Positions 1 through 7,547 of a DNA stretch of 64,000 nucleotides are shown one piece after another. Every line of letters begins with the position of its first letter. Position 1 is the first letter of the stretch. Position numbers and translations under genes: made by a program. Source of the stretch: Bacteroides sp. (GTDB taxonomy: Bacteria; Bacteroidota; Bacteroidia; Bacteroidales; Muribaculaceae); contig JAAVDM010000032.1 in assembly GCA_014801815.1 (NCBI GenBank), positions 1 to 64,000 of the forward strand. Reading direction: 5' to 3'. A model generated the notes under the pieces. The model was given only the letters and a program-made list of their open reading frames with translations. It ran no database searches and was not told the origin of the DNA.

Positions 1-92
1 ATTTTTCCACAGACTCCCTGCTTTATGCAACCAATCGTGCTTTGGCTGCTCTTGGATCTGAACTCAATATCAATTTTGCCCATGCGGCTTAG
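1..92 (+). CDS. C-terminal end of an unidentified protein (partial)
   Basis: Reading from base 3, one frame stays open for 29 codons and ends in TAG at 90-92. It encodes a protein-like tail ending in NINFAHAA. The other two frames are less protein-like. The gene starts outside the window and the tail is too short to place in a family. It runs in the same direction as the following lipoprotein gene, 31 bases downstream. This call rests only on the look of the frame. Confidence 0.4.
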   Translation, partial: FSTDSLLYATNRALAALGSELNINFAHAA

Positions 93-98
93 TATAAA

Positions 99-119
99 TT
101 AATTTTTACGACTTACTTA
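99..119 (+). promoter_or_regulatory. Leader copy of the recurrent TTAATTTTTAAGAGCTACTT motif (degenerate)
   Basis: The sequence TTAATTTTTACGACTTACTT lies four bases before the ATG at 124. It resembles the motif found just before the start codon of the hybrid regulator at 62854 and at the ends of the repeats at 24749-24940 and 43171-43278. Its function is unknown. Confidence 0.35.
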
Positions 120-123
120 CATT

Positions 124-873
124 ATGAACTATTTTAAATTCCTTAAAAGATCTATAATAGGAGTCGGATTCATTCTATCGCTCCTAATGTCTACATTATT
201 GGTAGCCTGTAGTAACAACCAACCTACTGACGAACCGGATACTCCTACAGGCAGCTACGATGTAACCAACTATTGGTTTGATGGGTTTATATACCATTAT
301 CATCCGGATAGTATCGTCTCAGCAGATGCTCACGAACTTACTTTTTATACAAAAAAAATGCGTCATGACTATCATTGGGATAAAACATATATGGATATAA
401 CCCTTTGGGACTATGATGCTATAGACGGTTATGGTATCAAAGGTGATAATGCCGGTGCATGGAAAGGGTGTGACTTTAAAAAAGATGAAAATACTCTCTC
501 CTATGATTGGATTTCATTCGAATTAGTTATAAATGGTGAAGAATATTGGGTAAATGTCCATGTAAAACCAAATGATACCGGAAAAGAAAGATGTGCAAGA
601 TTTGAAATCACAGAATACCCTGAAGTATATCTAACATGGAGAACAACTCTTATAGTTACTCAAAAACCGGTAATAGATGATACTCCTTTTGAAATAAAGG
701 CACGATACAAAGAAAACATCTACTCCACACAAGCACATCTGGACAGTATGGAAAATTTGGTATTTGAAGATACTGAGTTCAGTGAGATGATGAAAATGCT
801 CCAAAACCGTGAGGATATCGAATGTGTGATTCTCGAAGATGGCATTATTGATTACTTGATAATGAAGACATGA
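124..873 (+). CDS. Hypothetical lipoprotein, N-terminal part of a probable frameshifted gene
   Basis: This 249-residue product opens with a lipoprotein signal peptide. It has basic residues near the start, a hydrophobic stretch at about 11-28, and the lipobox LLVAC with Cys29, so the mature protein should be anchored in the outer or inner membrane. The rest is a polar, Tyr/Trp-rich secreted domain that I do not recognise. The last 25 residues end in an acidic EDGIIDY segment that stops abruptly in frame. The next gene overlaps by four bases. Restoring one T at about 858-859 (TT to TTT) would join both frames into one protein of about 425 residues, reading DYFDNEDMKS across the junction. I favour one gene with a one-base deletion over two overlapping genes. 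Confidence 0.7.
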   Translation: MNYFKFLKRSIIGVGFILSLLMSTLLVACSNNQPTDEPDTPTGSYDVTNYWFDGFIYHYHPDSIVSADAHELTFYTKKMRHDYHWDKTYMDITLWDYDAIDGYGIKGDNAGAWKGCDFKKDENTLSYDWISFELVINGEEYWVNVHVKPNDTGKERCARFEITEYPEVYLTWRTTLIVTQKPVIDDTPFEIKARYKENIYSTQAHLDSMENLVFEDTEFSEMMKMLQNREDIECVILEDGIIDYLIMKT

Positions 874-1394
874 AAAGTAACCCTATTCTTAATGCTCTGA
901 CAACACGTGCTTCGATGGTAAATACTCCTGAACTGACACGTTCCGGTTGCCCCAATCATTCGGAAAATCTTCACAATGGGTACCGCTTTATGGACTCAGA
1001 TGCGGTAGGTTATTTTGGTCTTTTTGATGATACCAATTTCAAAGATACCTATTTTGCAAAGAGCGTGACAAGTAAATATACTGTGTTTGATCTTCCATAT
1101 ACAGGTGATGCAGGATTGGAAAATAAAATTAGTTCTGTAGCTCTTGCTTACGAAGCTACTGATAAAGATGTCTGTGCGGTGCTTACTCTTTGGGAAGACG
1201 GAAGCTATAATTTTGGCGATATTTATCGTAAGTCACATCGTATTTCTCTTATAGCAACTCCGAGCCATCCACATGTATGGCATTCCAATCTCAAGAATGT
1301 CCCATGTCTAAACTCTTCTCAGTCATGGAATGACCGTATTTCCTCCTGTTCATTCCATTTCGGTATTTTGGGAACTTCATTTAAAGATTATTAA
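870..1394 (+). CDS. Beta/gamma-crystallin-like (peptidase inhibitor I36-type) domain, probable C-terminal part of the preceding gene
   Basis: This frame encodes 174 residues with no signal peptide of its own, which is odd for a protein that otherwise looks secreted. Two segments, LENKISSVAL (about 84-93) and WNDRISSCSF (about 153-162), match the 'L.D.ISS' turn of beta/gamma-crystallin repeats, a fold shared with the I36 family of secreted inhibitors. A Trp-Glu-Asp-Gly-Ser-Tyr segment lies between them. The ATG overlaps the stop of the upstream lipoprotein frame. The simplest reading is that this is the C-terminal domain of that lipoprotein, separated by a one-base deletion. The family assignment is from motif resemblance only. 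Confidence 0.55.
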   Translation: MKSNPILNALTTRASMVNTPELTRSGCPNHSENLHNGYRFMDSDAVGYFGLFDDTNFKDTYFAKSVTSKYTVFDLPYTGDAGLENKISSVALAYEATDKDVCAVLTLWEDGSYNFGDIYRKSHRISLIATPSHPHVWHSNLKNVPCLNSSQSWNDRISSCSFHFGILGTSFKDY

Positions 1395-1401
1395 GAACTC
1401 T

Positions 1402-1478
1402 TAGTCAGAGTCCAACATAAAAAGAAAGGCTAATGTCCGCGAGACATTAGCCTTTCTTTTTATGTTGGACTCTGACTA
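1402..1478. terminator. Bidirectional terminator, 35-bp perfect inverted repeat
   Basis: Arms at 1403-1437 and 1443-1477 are perfectly complementary over 35 bp, with a 5-base loop. Runs of A and T inside the arms give a U-tract in either direction. It sits between convergent genes and overlaps the TAG stop (1476-1478) of the acyl-CoA synthetase. Confidence 0.85.
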
Positions 1479-3134
1479 GTGAGTGTAAAGGAAGCGTTTG
1501 ATACTGCGTTTGGGTGTCTTCTCAAACTCGTTTGGCATAAGTTTGATACGCGAGATCTGCTCGTATGGAGCAAGAAGCTTGTTGAGGTCTTTGCGGGTGG
1601 TCTCCATCGTCGTCTCAAGGTCAGCGAGTGCGATACCGAAGCGATCGGTAGCATCATAGTCGGGATAGACGAGAGCCATCAGGCGGCCGTCATGCTCTAT
1701 CACAAGACTTTCGGCTACGAAAGGCATATTGTTTAGCTTGGCCTCTATCTCTTCGGGGTAGATGTTTTGGCCGGAAGCGGTGAGAATCATCGTCTTTGAG
1801 CGACCGCGCAGGAAGAGTGTACCATCAGCCGAACGGGTGCCCATATCGCCGGTTTTCAGCCAGCCATCTTTGTCGAGAACGAGTTCGGTAGCCTCCGGAT
1901 TCTTATAGTAACCCTTCATGACATTGACTCCGCGCACACATATCTCACCGGGTACATTCTCCGGGTCGGACGAAAGCACCATCGACTCCATAGTAGGCAG
2001 TGTGCGACCTGATGAACCGACCTGAAACTCACGCCAGGGTGTGTAGGAAATCAGCGGTCCACACTCGGTCATACCGTAACCGACAGTAAAGGGGAATTTA
2101 ATCTTGTTAAGAAATTCCTCCACTTCGTGGTTGAGCGGTGCGCCGCCTACAATCACCTCCTCAAACTCGCCTCCGAAGGCGTCGATGAGTTTCTTACGTA
2201 TCTTGGAATAGATGATTGTGTCGAGCAGAGGCACGGCAAGAGTCCAACGCATACTGCCCTTGCTGATGAGCGGAAGAATCTGATTCTTGTAAATCTTCTC
2301 CAAAATGAGCGGTACGCATATAACTAAATGCGGACGTACCTCGGCCAGAGCCTTGAGTAGCACACGCGGCGAAGGTGTCTTGCACAACAGTGTGATGTGC
2401 GAGCCGACGGCAAGCGGTGTAAGCATATCAAAAGCGCATCCGTAGGCATGAGCCAACGGCAGGAAAGCCAATGCACGCGAACCCCGGAAGTGAAGCACCT
2501 GCTCCATACCGAAACATACGTTGCCGGCAAGATTCTCGCCTGTAAGCATAACGCCCTTCGAGAAGCCGGTAGTGCCCGAAGTATAATTGATTTCGGCCAA
2601 TTCCTCGTTACTGCAGTCGGCATAATGCACATTGAGCGATGTATAACCTCCTTTGTAACGGCGGTTGAAGCGGCGGCGAAGATTGGGTATGTCACTCTGA
2701 AGCTGCTCGTGGCGGCTGTCGTAAAGTACACACTTACGGTCAAGCGAATTTACCGCTTTGACTTCAAGAAGCGCCTCCGGCTCGATATGCTCCCATACGG
2801 ACTCGGAAACATAGAACAACTGTGCCTCCGAATGATTCACAATGTGAGTGATATCGACCGGATTGAAGTCAGAGAGTATCGGTACTATCACAGCTCCGTA
2901 AGTTACGGTAGCCATATACACCTCAACCCAGCGGATTGAATCGCGTCCGCACAGAGCTACTTTGTCACCCGGTTTCAGACCGAGCGATTCATAGTACATG
3001 TGTATGAAAGCAATGTCACGTGCAAGGTCACCGTAGGTCAGGGTCTCACGGGTAGTGTACTCGGAGAGTGCCGGGAGATCCCAGTTCTCGATGAAGCTGC
3101 GTTCGTATATCTTGATGAAGTTCTGTATTTCCAC
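1476..3134 (-). CDS. fadD: Long-chain-fatty-acid--CoA ligase (AMP-forming)
   Basis: This enzyme of the ANL adenylating superfamily activates a carboxylic acid, probably a long-chain fatty acid, to its CoA thioester through an acyl-AMP. The 552 residues carry the P-loop-like motif YTSGTTGFSKG at 184-194, the adenine-binding motif GYGMTECGP at 352-360, the hinge TGD at 428-430, and a C-terminal lysine-rich segment (KTPKRSIK) that supplies the catalytic lysine region. Length is typical. It is the last gene of a greA-HIT-fadD run with short gaps (14 and 18 bases), ending in a strong bidirectional terminator. The exact acyl substrate cannot be read from the sequence. Confidence 0.92.
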   Translation of the reverse strand: MEIQNFIKIYERSFIENWDLPALSEYTTRETLTYGDLARDIAFIHMYYESLGLKPGDKVALCGRDSIRWVEVYMATVTYGAVIVPILSDFNPVDITHIVNHSEAQLFYVSESVWEHIEPEALLEVKAVNSLDRKCVLYDSRHEQLQSDIPNLRRRFNRRYKGGYTSLNVHYADCSNEELAEINYTSGTTGFSKGVMLTGENLAGNVCFGMEQVLHFRGSRALAFLPLAHAYGCAFDMLTPLAVGSHITLLCKTPSPRVLLKALAEVRPHLVICVPLILEKIYKNQILPLISKGSMRWTLAVPLLDTIIYSKIRKKLIDAFGGEFEEVIVGGAPLNHEVEEFLNKIKFPFTVGYGMTECGPLISYTPWREFQVGSSGRTLPTMESMVLSSDPENVPGEICVRGVNVMKGYYKNPEATELVLDKDGWLKTGDMGTRSADGTLFLRGRSKTMILTASGQNIYPEEIEAKLNNMPFVAESLVIEHDGRLMALVYPDYDATDRFGIALADLETTMETTRKDLNKLLAPYEQISRIKLMPNEFEKTPKRSIKRFLYTH

Positions 3135-3152
3135 GTCGGTTCAGATTTTAAA

Positions 3153-3545
3153 CTATTCGAACTCTCGGGCCACTGCGTCGGCTATCTCTTTCATACGGGT
3201 AGGATCGGGATTGTCAATCTTATGACGGAAGTCCATATCGCCCTCTTTCTGCAGCGGCACAAGGTGAATGTGGGCATGAGGTACCTCCAGACCGAGCACC
3301 GTCACTCCGACCTTGCGGCAAGGCATCACCTTGCGCAGGGCTTTGGCCACACGCTTGGCGAACACCATCATACGGCCCAGACGGTCGTCGTCGATGTCGA
3401 ATATATAATCCACCTCCTGTTTGGGTACCACAAGCGTATGGCCCCAGTTTACCGGATTGATGTCAAGAAAAGCGTAGAACTCATCGTTCTCAGCCACCTT
3501 GTACGAAGGTATCTCGCCGGCTATGATTTTTGAGAATATAGTCAT
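3153..3545 (-). CDS. HIT family hydrolase (histidine triad nucleotide-binding protein)
   Basis: This small cytoplasmic protein of 130 residues belongs to the histidine triad superfamily, whose members hydrolyse or transfer nucleotide phosphoramidates such as adenosine 5'-phosphoramidate. The catalytic triad is visible as HAHIHLVP at 90-97. The N-terminal IFSKIIAGEIPSYKV segment is typical of the bacterial Hint-like branch. It lies between greA and the acyl-CoA ligase with short gaps, so the three are probably co-transcribed. The physiological substrate is unknown. Confidence 0.93.
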   Translation of the reverse strand: MTIFSKIIAGEIPSYKVAENDEFYAFLDINPVNWGHTLVVPKQEVDYIFDIDDDRLGRMMVFAKRVAKALRKVMPCRKVGVTVLGLEVPHAHIHLVPLQKEGDMDFRHKIDNPDPTRMKEIADAVAREFE

Positions 3546-3559
3546 GGTAGCTGAAATTA

Positions 3560-4024
3560 TCAGATTTCAATCTTGACTATCTCGAAATTGATGATGCCTG
3601 CCGGAGCTTTCACCTGTACCACGTCGCCTACCTTATGGCCGAGCAGACCTTGTGCGATGGGAGTGTTGGATGCAATCTTAAATTCACGCAGATTAGCTTC
3701 GTTTTCGGTGACGATGGTATATGTCATAGTCATACCGTTGGCTACGTTGCGGATAGTAACCTTATTGAGGATCTGCACCTCCTCGGTGTTGAGTTTGCTG
3801 TCATCGATGATACGTGCTGAAGCAACCAGCTCTTTCAGCTTGGCTATCTTCATTTCAAGCATACCCTGTGCCTCTTTGGCAGCGTCATACTCGGCATTCT
3901 CCGACAGGTCACCCTTGTCACGTGCCTCGGCGATAGCCTGCTTGATAGCGGGGCGCTGTGCTTCAAGCGCCGCTAACTCTTCCATTTTCTTATTGTAGCC
4001 CTCTTGGGTCAGATATGTTGCCAT
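3560..4024 (-). CDS. greA: Transcription elongation factor GreA
   Basis: GreA enters the secondary channel of RNA polymerase and stimulates cleavage of backtracked RNA, rescuing stalled complexes. The 154 residues show the expected two parts: an N-terminal antiparallel coiled coil (about 1-75) that carries the acidic DLSENAEYDAAK tip, and a C-terminal FKBP-like domain containing the conserved SNTPIAQGLLGHKVGD segment. Length is near the family norm. It is the first gene of the greA-HIT-fadD run and is preceded by a well-formed promoter at 4191-4223 and a roughly 160-base structured leader. Confidence 0.97.
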   Translation of the reverse strand: MATYLTQEGYNKKMEELAALEAQRPAIKQAIAEARDKGDLSENAEYDAAKEAQGMLEMKIAKLKELVASARIIDDSKLNTEEVQILNKVTIRNVANGMTMTYTIVTENEANLREFKIASNTPIAQGLLGHKVGDVVQVKAPAGIINFEIVKIEI

Positions 4025-4093
4025 TGTTGTATGTGTTATTGTGTTTTTAGTCTGAACAAACGATAAAAAATAAGGAATCCTTTGCCGGTCATA

Positions 4094-4177
4094 TCACCGT
4101 CAGTTGCCGTAATGCGGCGGTGACAAACCTGAAAAAGATCCTTGTAATCGAAAGGCGGCTGCCTCACGCAAGCCGCC
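4094..4177 (-). other. Structured greA 5-prime leader (two hairpins)
   Basis: The region 4025-4362 holds no gene. On the minus strand, between the greA promoter and its ATG, there are two possible hairpins. GGCGGCT/AGCCGCC pair at 4154-4160 and 4171-4177, and TCACCG/CGGTGA pair at 4094-4099 and 4118-4123 with an inner GCCG/CGGC. Neither is followed by a T-run, so I see no terminator. A regulatory role is possible but unproven. Confidence 0.4.
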
Positions 4178-4190
4178 GTTATATTTCACT

Positions 4191-4223
4191 GCAAAGTTAG
4201 TGAGTTATTTCCGCTATTCCAAA
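4191..4223 (-). promoter_or_regulatory. Promoter of the greA operon
   Basis: On the minus strand, TTTG at 4220-4223 and TAACTTTG at 4191-4198 are separated by 21 bases, matching the Bacteroidetes -33/-7 form. Transcription would start near 4186, leaving a leader of about 160 bases before greA. Confidence 0.75.
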
Positions 4224-4262
4224 TTTTCCGTCAAAAAACCGTTCTATCCCGTCTGAAATAAC

Positions 4263-4270
4263 TAACTTTG
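4263..4270 (+). promoter_or_regulatory. Probable -7 element for pgeF
   Basis: TAACTTTG followed by C matches the Bacteroidetes -7 element. No clear -33 TTTG lies 19-21 bases upstream. The transcript would carry a leader of about 90 bases before the TTG start at 4363. Confidence 0.5.
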
Positions 4271-4362
4271 CGACCGCTTTACCTCGGCCGCAGCGTCTGT
4301 GCGAAAACACGCCGCAATAGAGCGGAGAGTGTAGCCCTAAAACCTTTCAACTGCTTAACCCA

Positions 4363-5058
4363 TTGAGACTCTTCATCCCGCTATATGAAGCACCCGGCAT
4401 GACAGCTTTTGTCGTGGCAGGTCACAACGGCGCCGACACTCTGCCGGTGTCGGTCATCACGCCGTCGCAGACCCATTCTATCAACGTGCGCGTGGCAACG
4501 CCGGGATTGTGGGAGTACCCTGATACAGACGCCCTTATCTCTCTGGATACTTCACTGCTAATAGGTGTGCGGACTGCCGACTGTGTGCCTATCGTGCTCC
4601 ACGCGCCCGATATCGGCGCCGTAGCGGCCATACATGCCGGTTGGCGCGGTTCGCTGTATGGTATTGTCGACCGTACTATCGAACAGCTGTGTGTGCGCGG
4701 TGCCGACACCACGCATATAACGGCTGTATTCGGGCCGTCGATATGCTGGCGTTGCTATGAGGTATCGCTCGAACTCGCCGCTGAGTTCGACCGCATAGGT
4801 TTCGCCCACTGTCTACACCCGGCTCCTCCGACTGACCCGCTCACTCACCGTGCTCCCGACCCCACACGGCCCCACCTCGACCTTGAAGCCGTCAACCGTA
4901 CCCGTCTGCTGAGCCTCGGCCTCCTTCCCGGTAATATCATCGCCTCAAACCTTTGCACACGCCACACTATCACCGACGGCGGCATGACCATGCCTTCCTA
5001 CCGCCGTGACGCCACTGAACAGCGCCTTGTCACCTGCGTTGCCCTCACTGCCGACTAA
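4363..5058 (+). CDS. pgeF: Peptidoglycan editing factor PgeF / laccase-domain (YfiH) protein
   Basis: This is a member of the YfiH/PgeF/LACC1 family, cytoplasmic proteins variously described as purine nucleosidases/phosphorylases and as hydrolases of mis-incorporated muropeptide precursors. The 231-residue product shows the conserved metal and active-site motifs: QTHS with His38, ADC at 72-74, HAGWRG at 91-96, GPSICWRCYEV and the C-terminal LCTRH. I use the TTG start at 4363 because it gives the usual N-terminal length. An in-frame ATG at 4399 would drop 12 residues. The gene stands alone on the plus strand behind a -7 element. Confidence 0.88.
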   Translation: MRLFIPLYEAPGMTAFVVAGHNGADTLPVSVITPSQTHSINVRVATPGLWEYPDTDALISLDTSLLIGVRTADCVPIVLHAPDIGAVAAIHAGWRGSLYGIVDRTIEQLCVRGADTTHITAVFGPSICWRCYEVSLELAAEFDRIGFAHCLHPAPPTDPLTHRAPDPTRPHLDLEAVNRTRLLSLGLLPGNIIASNLCTRHTITDGGMTMPSYRRDATEQRLVTCVALTAD

Positions 5059-5114
5059 GCCACCTCTCCATATACTGAATGTGAGCTTCAAGCCGCATAA
5101 GTCTGCCTTTTTTC

Positions 5115-5145
5115 TTTGAGATATTGAGTTGTTTTGTTACCTTTG
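5115..5145 (+). promoter_or_regulatory. Promoter of sufE
   Basis: TTTG at 5115-5118 and TACCTTTG at 5138-5145 are separated by 19 bases. The predicted start of transcription (about 5150) lies almost on the upstream ATG at 5156, which supports the downstream ATG at 5213 as the true start of sufE. Confidence 0.75.
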
Positions 5146-5212
5146 CCTCTAATATATGGAGTGTCTGCCGTCCGAGACGGTTGACACCCTTCGCACTAAA
5201 ACAATCAAACCT

Positions 5213-5647
5213 ATGACTATCAACGAAACACAAGACGAAATAATCGAAGAGTTCGAAGGTCTGACCGACTGGATGGACCGTTATGCCTACATCATCGACC
5301 TCGGCAACACACTGCCGGAGTTTCCCGACTCGCTCAAAACACCTGCCAACCTCATCGAAGGATGCCAGAGCCGCGTATGGATTACTTCCGAGCGCGACAC
5401 CGAAGGCCGCATGGAACTGCAGGCCGATTCAGACGCCATGATCGTCAAAGGTATCGTAGCCCTCCTGCTACGCGTACTCTCCAACCACACACCCGAAGAA
5501 GTAGCCGACGCCGATCTCTACTTCATCGGCCGCATCGGCCTGCGCGAGCACCTTTCCCCCACCCGTAGTAACGGCCTCGTCGCTATGGTGAAGCAGATAA
5601 AGAACTACGCCCGCGCCTACCGCCTCCTCGACGAAGCCGTCCGCTGA
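5213..5647 (+). CDS. sufE: SufE family cysteine desulfuration protein
   Basis: SufE accepts persulfide sulfur from the cysteine desulfurase SufS and passes it on for iron-sulfur cluster assembly in the cytoplasm. From the ATG at 5213 the protein has 144 residues. The catalytic cysteine lies in the conserved IEGCQSRVW motif as Cys51, the same number as in E. coli SufE. A longer reading from 5156 would add 19 residues unlike the family, and its ATG sits at the predicted transcription start. No other suf genes are adjacent. Downstream lies a pyrimidine-rich spacer with a small hairpin. Confidence 0.93.
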   Translation: MTINETQDEIIEEFEGLTDWMDRYAYIIDLGNTLPEFPDSLKTPANLIEGCQSRVWITSERDTEGRMELQADSDAMIVKGIVALLLRVLSNHTPEEVADADLYFIGRIGLREHLSPTRSNGLVAMVKQIKNYARAYRLLDEAVR

Positions 5648-5812
5648 CGCCCCTCCCCCACGCCGCCCCCAGCCTCCCGAAGCCACCCCTCCCCAAAGCT
5701 TCCCTCTCCCAAGGCTTCCCCTCTACCGAGGCTCTCCCAGCTTGCCAAGCGTCCCAAAGCCTTACAGGCCCTTGTTAGCGCGAAGCTGTCCAGTTCAAAA
5801 GCGAAGCTTTTG
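5640..5812 (+). repeat. Pyrimidine-rich imperfect repeat tract ending in a hairpin
   Basis: The spacer between sufE and the POT transporter is strongly C/T-rich on the plus strand. It contains imperfect direct repeats of about 16 bases built on AAGCTTCCCTCTCCC and AAGGCTTCCCCTCTACC. At 5796-5812 the palindrome CAAAAGC-GAA-GCTTTTG could act as a weak terminator for sufE. No promoter of the usual form was seen for the transporter. Confidence 0.5.
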
Positions 5813-5855
5813 TCTTCCCCCGCCAATCCAAATTACTCTAACCAATACCAACACC

Positions 5856-7388
5856 ATGTTCAAAAACCACCCCAAGGGATTAATCCCGGCAGCGTTAAGC
5901 AACATGGGCGAGCGTTTCGGATACTACATCATGAACGCTGTGCTTGTGCTGTTCCTCTGCTCGAAGTTCGGCCTCTCCGAAGAGACGAGCGCACTGATTT
6001 ACTCTTTCTTCTACGCCGGTATCTACATACTGGCTCTCGTAGGCGGTACAATCGCCGACCGTACCCAAAACTACAAAGGTACCATCATCTCGGGTCTGCT
6101 CATCATGACGCTCGGCTACATCGTGCTCGCCATTCCGGTGCTCGCCACCGAAGGCAACACCACATGGCTGCTGGTGATGACCTGTGCCGCGCTTTTCCTC
6201 ATAGCCTTCGGCAACGGCCTTTTCAAAGGCAACCTGCAGGCTATCGTGGGGCAGCTGTACGACAACCCGAAGTACGCCTCACAGCGTGACGCCGGCTTCC
6301 AGATCTTCTACGTATTCATCAACGTCGGCGGTGTCATAGCACCTTTCGTGGCTCCTATGCTGCGCAGCTGGTGGCTCGACGCCAACGGTATGAGCTACAA
6401 CGCCAGCTTCCCCGCTCTCTGCCACCAGTTCCTGAGTGTCACCGACACAATGACTGAGGAGAATATGGAGAACTTCTACGCACTGCTGAGTCAGGTAGGC
6501 GGTCAGGCCGCAGCCACACGCGAAGCCGTGTCGCATTTCTGCACGCAGTATCTTGACGTGTTCAACACCGGTATCCACTACTCGTTCATCGCCTCGGTAG
6601 CGGCTATGCTTATCTCGCTCTGCATCTTCCTTGCCACCAAGAAAGGTCTGCCCTCGCCCGCTAAGAAGGCAAAAGCTGAAGACGTCAAGATCTCAGCCGA
6701 AGAGAAAGCAGCTATGGCCAAAGAAATCAAGCAGCGTATGGGCGCTCTGTTTGCAGTGCTCGGTATTGCCGTATTCTTCTGGTTCTCATTCCACCAGAAC
6801 GGTACTTCAATGTCACTGTTCGCACGTGACTTCGTCATCACTAAGTCGATAGCCCCCGAAATCTGGCAAGCTGTCAACCCCTTCTTTGTGATTGTGCTGA
6901 CTCCCTTCGTGATGATGTTCTTCACCTCGCTCTCCCGCAAAGGACGCGAAATCTCAACTCCCAAGAAGATAGCCATCGGTATGGGTCTGGCTTCAATAGC
7001 CTATCTCTTCATGACACTCTACTCTCTGTATATGGGTTATCCCTCGGGTACGGAATTCCGCGCACTTCCCGAAGCTGCCCGCACAGCCATGCTCTCAGGC
7101 CCTTGGGTACTGATACTCTACTACTTCTTCATGACCGTAGCCGAGCTCTTCATCTCGCCTCTCGGCCTCTCTTTCGTGTCGAAAGTAGCCCCGAGCCACA
7201 TGCAGGGTCTCTGTCAGGGTCTCTGGCTGGGTGCCACTGCCGTCGGCAACCTTATGCTCTGGATCGGCCCCCTCATCTACAACGCCGCTCCTATCTGGGT
7301 AGCATGGGTTGTATTCATGAGTGTCTGTCTCATCTCGATGGGCGCTATGTTCGCCATGCTGAAATGGCTTGAGCGCGTCACCGCCTAA
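5856..7388 (+). CDS. POT/PTR family proton-dependent oligopeptide transporter
   Basis: This inner-membrane symporter of the proton-dependent oligopeptide transporter family is predicted to import di- and tripeptides. It shows the signature ERFGYY (residues 19-24) in the first transmembrane helix, matching the ExxERFxYY proton-coupling motif. There are about 12-14 hydrophobic helices, with a large periplasmic insertion near residues 165-235 and a charged cytoplasmic loop (SPAKKAKAEDVKISAEE) between the two halves. I start at ATG 5856 (510 residues) because the 38 upstream in-frame residues are proline-rich and lie in the pyrimidine tract. A terminator follows at 7411-7458. Confidence 0.92.
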   Translation: MFKNHPKGLIPAALSNMGERFGYYIMNAVLVLFLCSKFGLSEETSALIYSFFYAGIYILALVGGTIADRTQNYKGTIISGLLIMTLGYIVLAIPVLATEGNTTWLLVMTCAALFLIAFGNGLFKGNLQAIVGQLYDNPKYASQRDAGFQIFYVFINVGGVIAPFVAPMLRSWWLDANGMSYNASFPALCHQFLSVTDTMTEENMENFYALLSQVGGQAAATREAVSHFCTQYLDVFNTGIHYSFIASVAAMLISLCIFLATKKGLPSPAKKAKAEDVKISAEEKAAMAKEIKQRMGALFAVLGIAVFFWFSFHQNGTSMSLFARDFVITKSIAPEIWQAVNPFFVIVLTPFVMMFFTSLSRKGREISTPKKIAIGMGLASIAYLFMTLYSLYMGYPSGTEFRALPEAARTAMLSGPWVLILYYFFMTVAELFISPLGLSFVSKVAPSHMQGLCQGLWLGATAVGNLMLWIGPLIYNAAPIWVAWVVFMSVCLISMGAMFAMLKWLERVTA

Positions 7389-7410
7389 ACGCATTATAAT
7401 TTTCACTTAA

Positions 7411-7458
7411 CAGTTAAGGCTTTCGTTCTCATACTATTGAGAGCGGAAGCCTTAACTG
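7411..7458 (+). terminator. Hairpin terminator after the POT transporter
   Basis: Arms at 7411-7430 and 7439-7458 match at 18 of 20 positions around an 8-base loop. There is no long T-run beyond the stem, so termination strength is uncertain. Confidence 0.65.
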
Positions 7459-7506
7459 TAAATGTGATTTAAGGGTGGAAAAAGGAACAGTATAAGAAAT
7501 TTTGGC

Positions 7507-7514
7507 TAATTTTG
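7507..7514 (+). promoter_or_regulatory. -7 element upstream of the exported protein at 7548
   Basis: TAATTTTG followed by C matches the -7 consensus. The expected start of transcription, about 7520, leaves a short leader before ATG 7548. A clear -33 element is not visible. Confidence 0.5.
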
Positions 7515-7547
7515 CAGATGTAATCTGACCTATGCCATGGACTTGTT

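Noticed and set aside
870-873. Four-base overlap as simple operon coupling of two genes
   Set aside because: Considered, but the second frame lacks a signal peptide while looking secreted, and a single added base gives a smooth fused protein. Kept as a second choice.
1402-1478. CRISPR repeat or IS end
   Set aside because: The long palindromes at different sites are unrelated in sequence, unspaced and placed between convergent genes, so terminators explain them better.
5156-5212. Upstream ATG extending sufE by 19 codons
   Set aside because: The ATG lies at the predicted transcription start, the extra residues do not match SufE, and the ATG at 5213 places the catalytic cysteine at 51.
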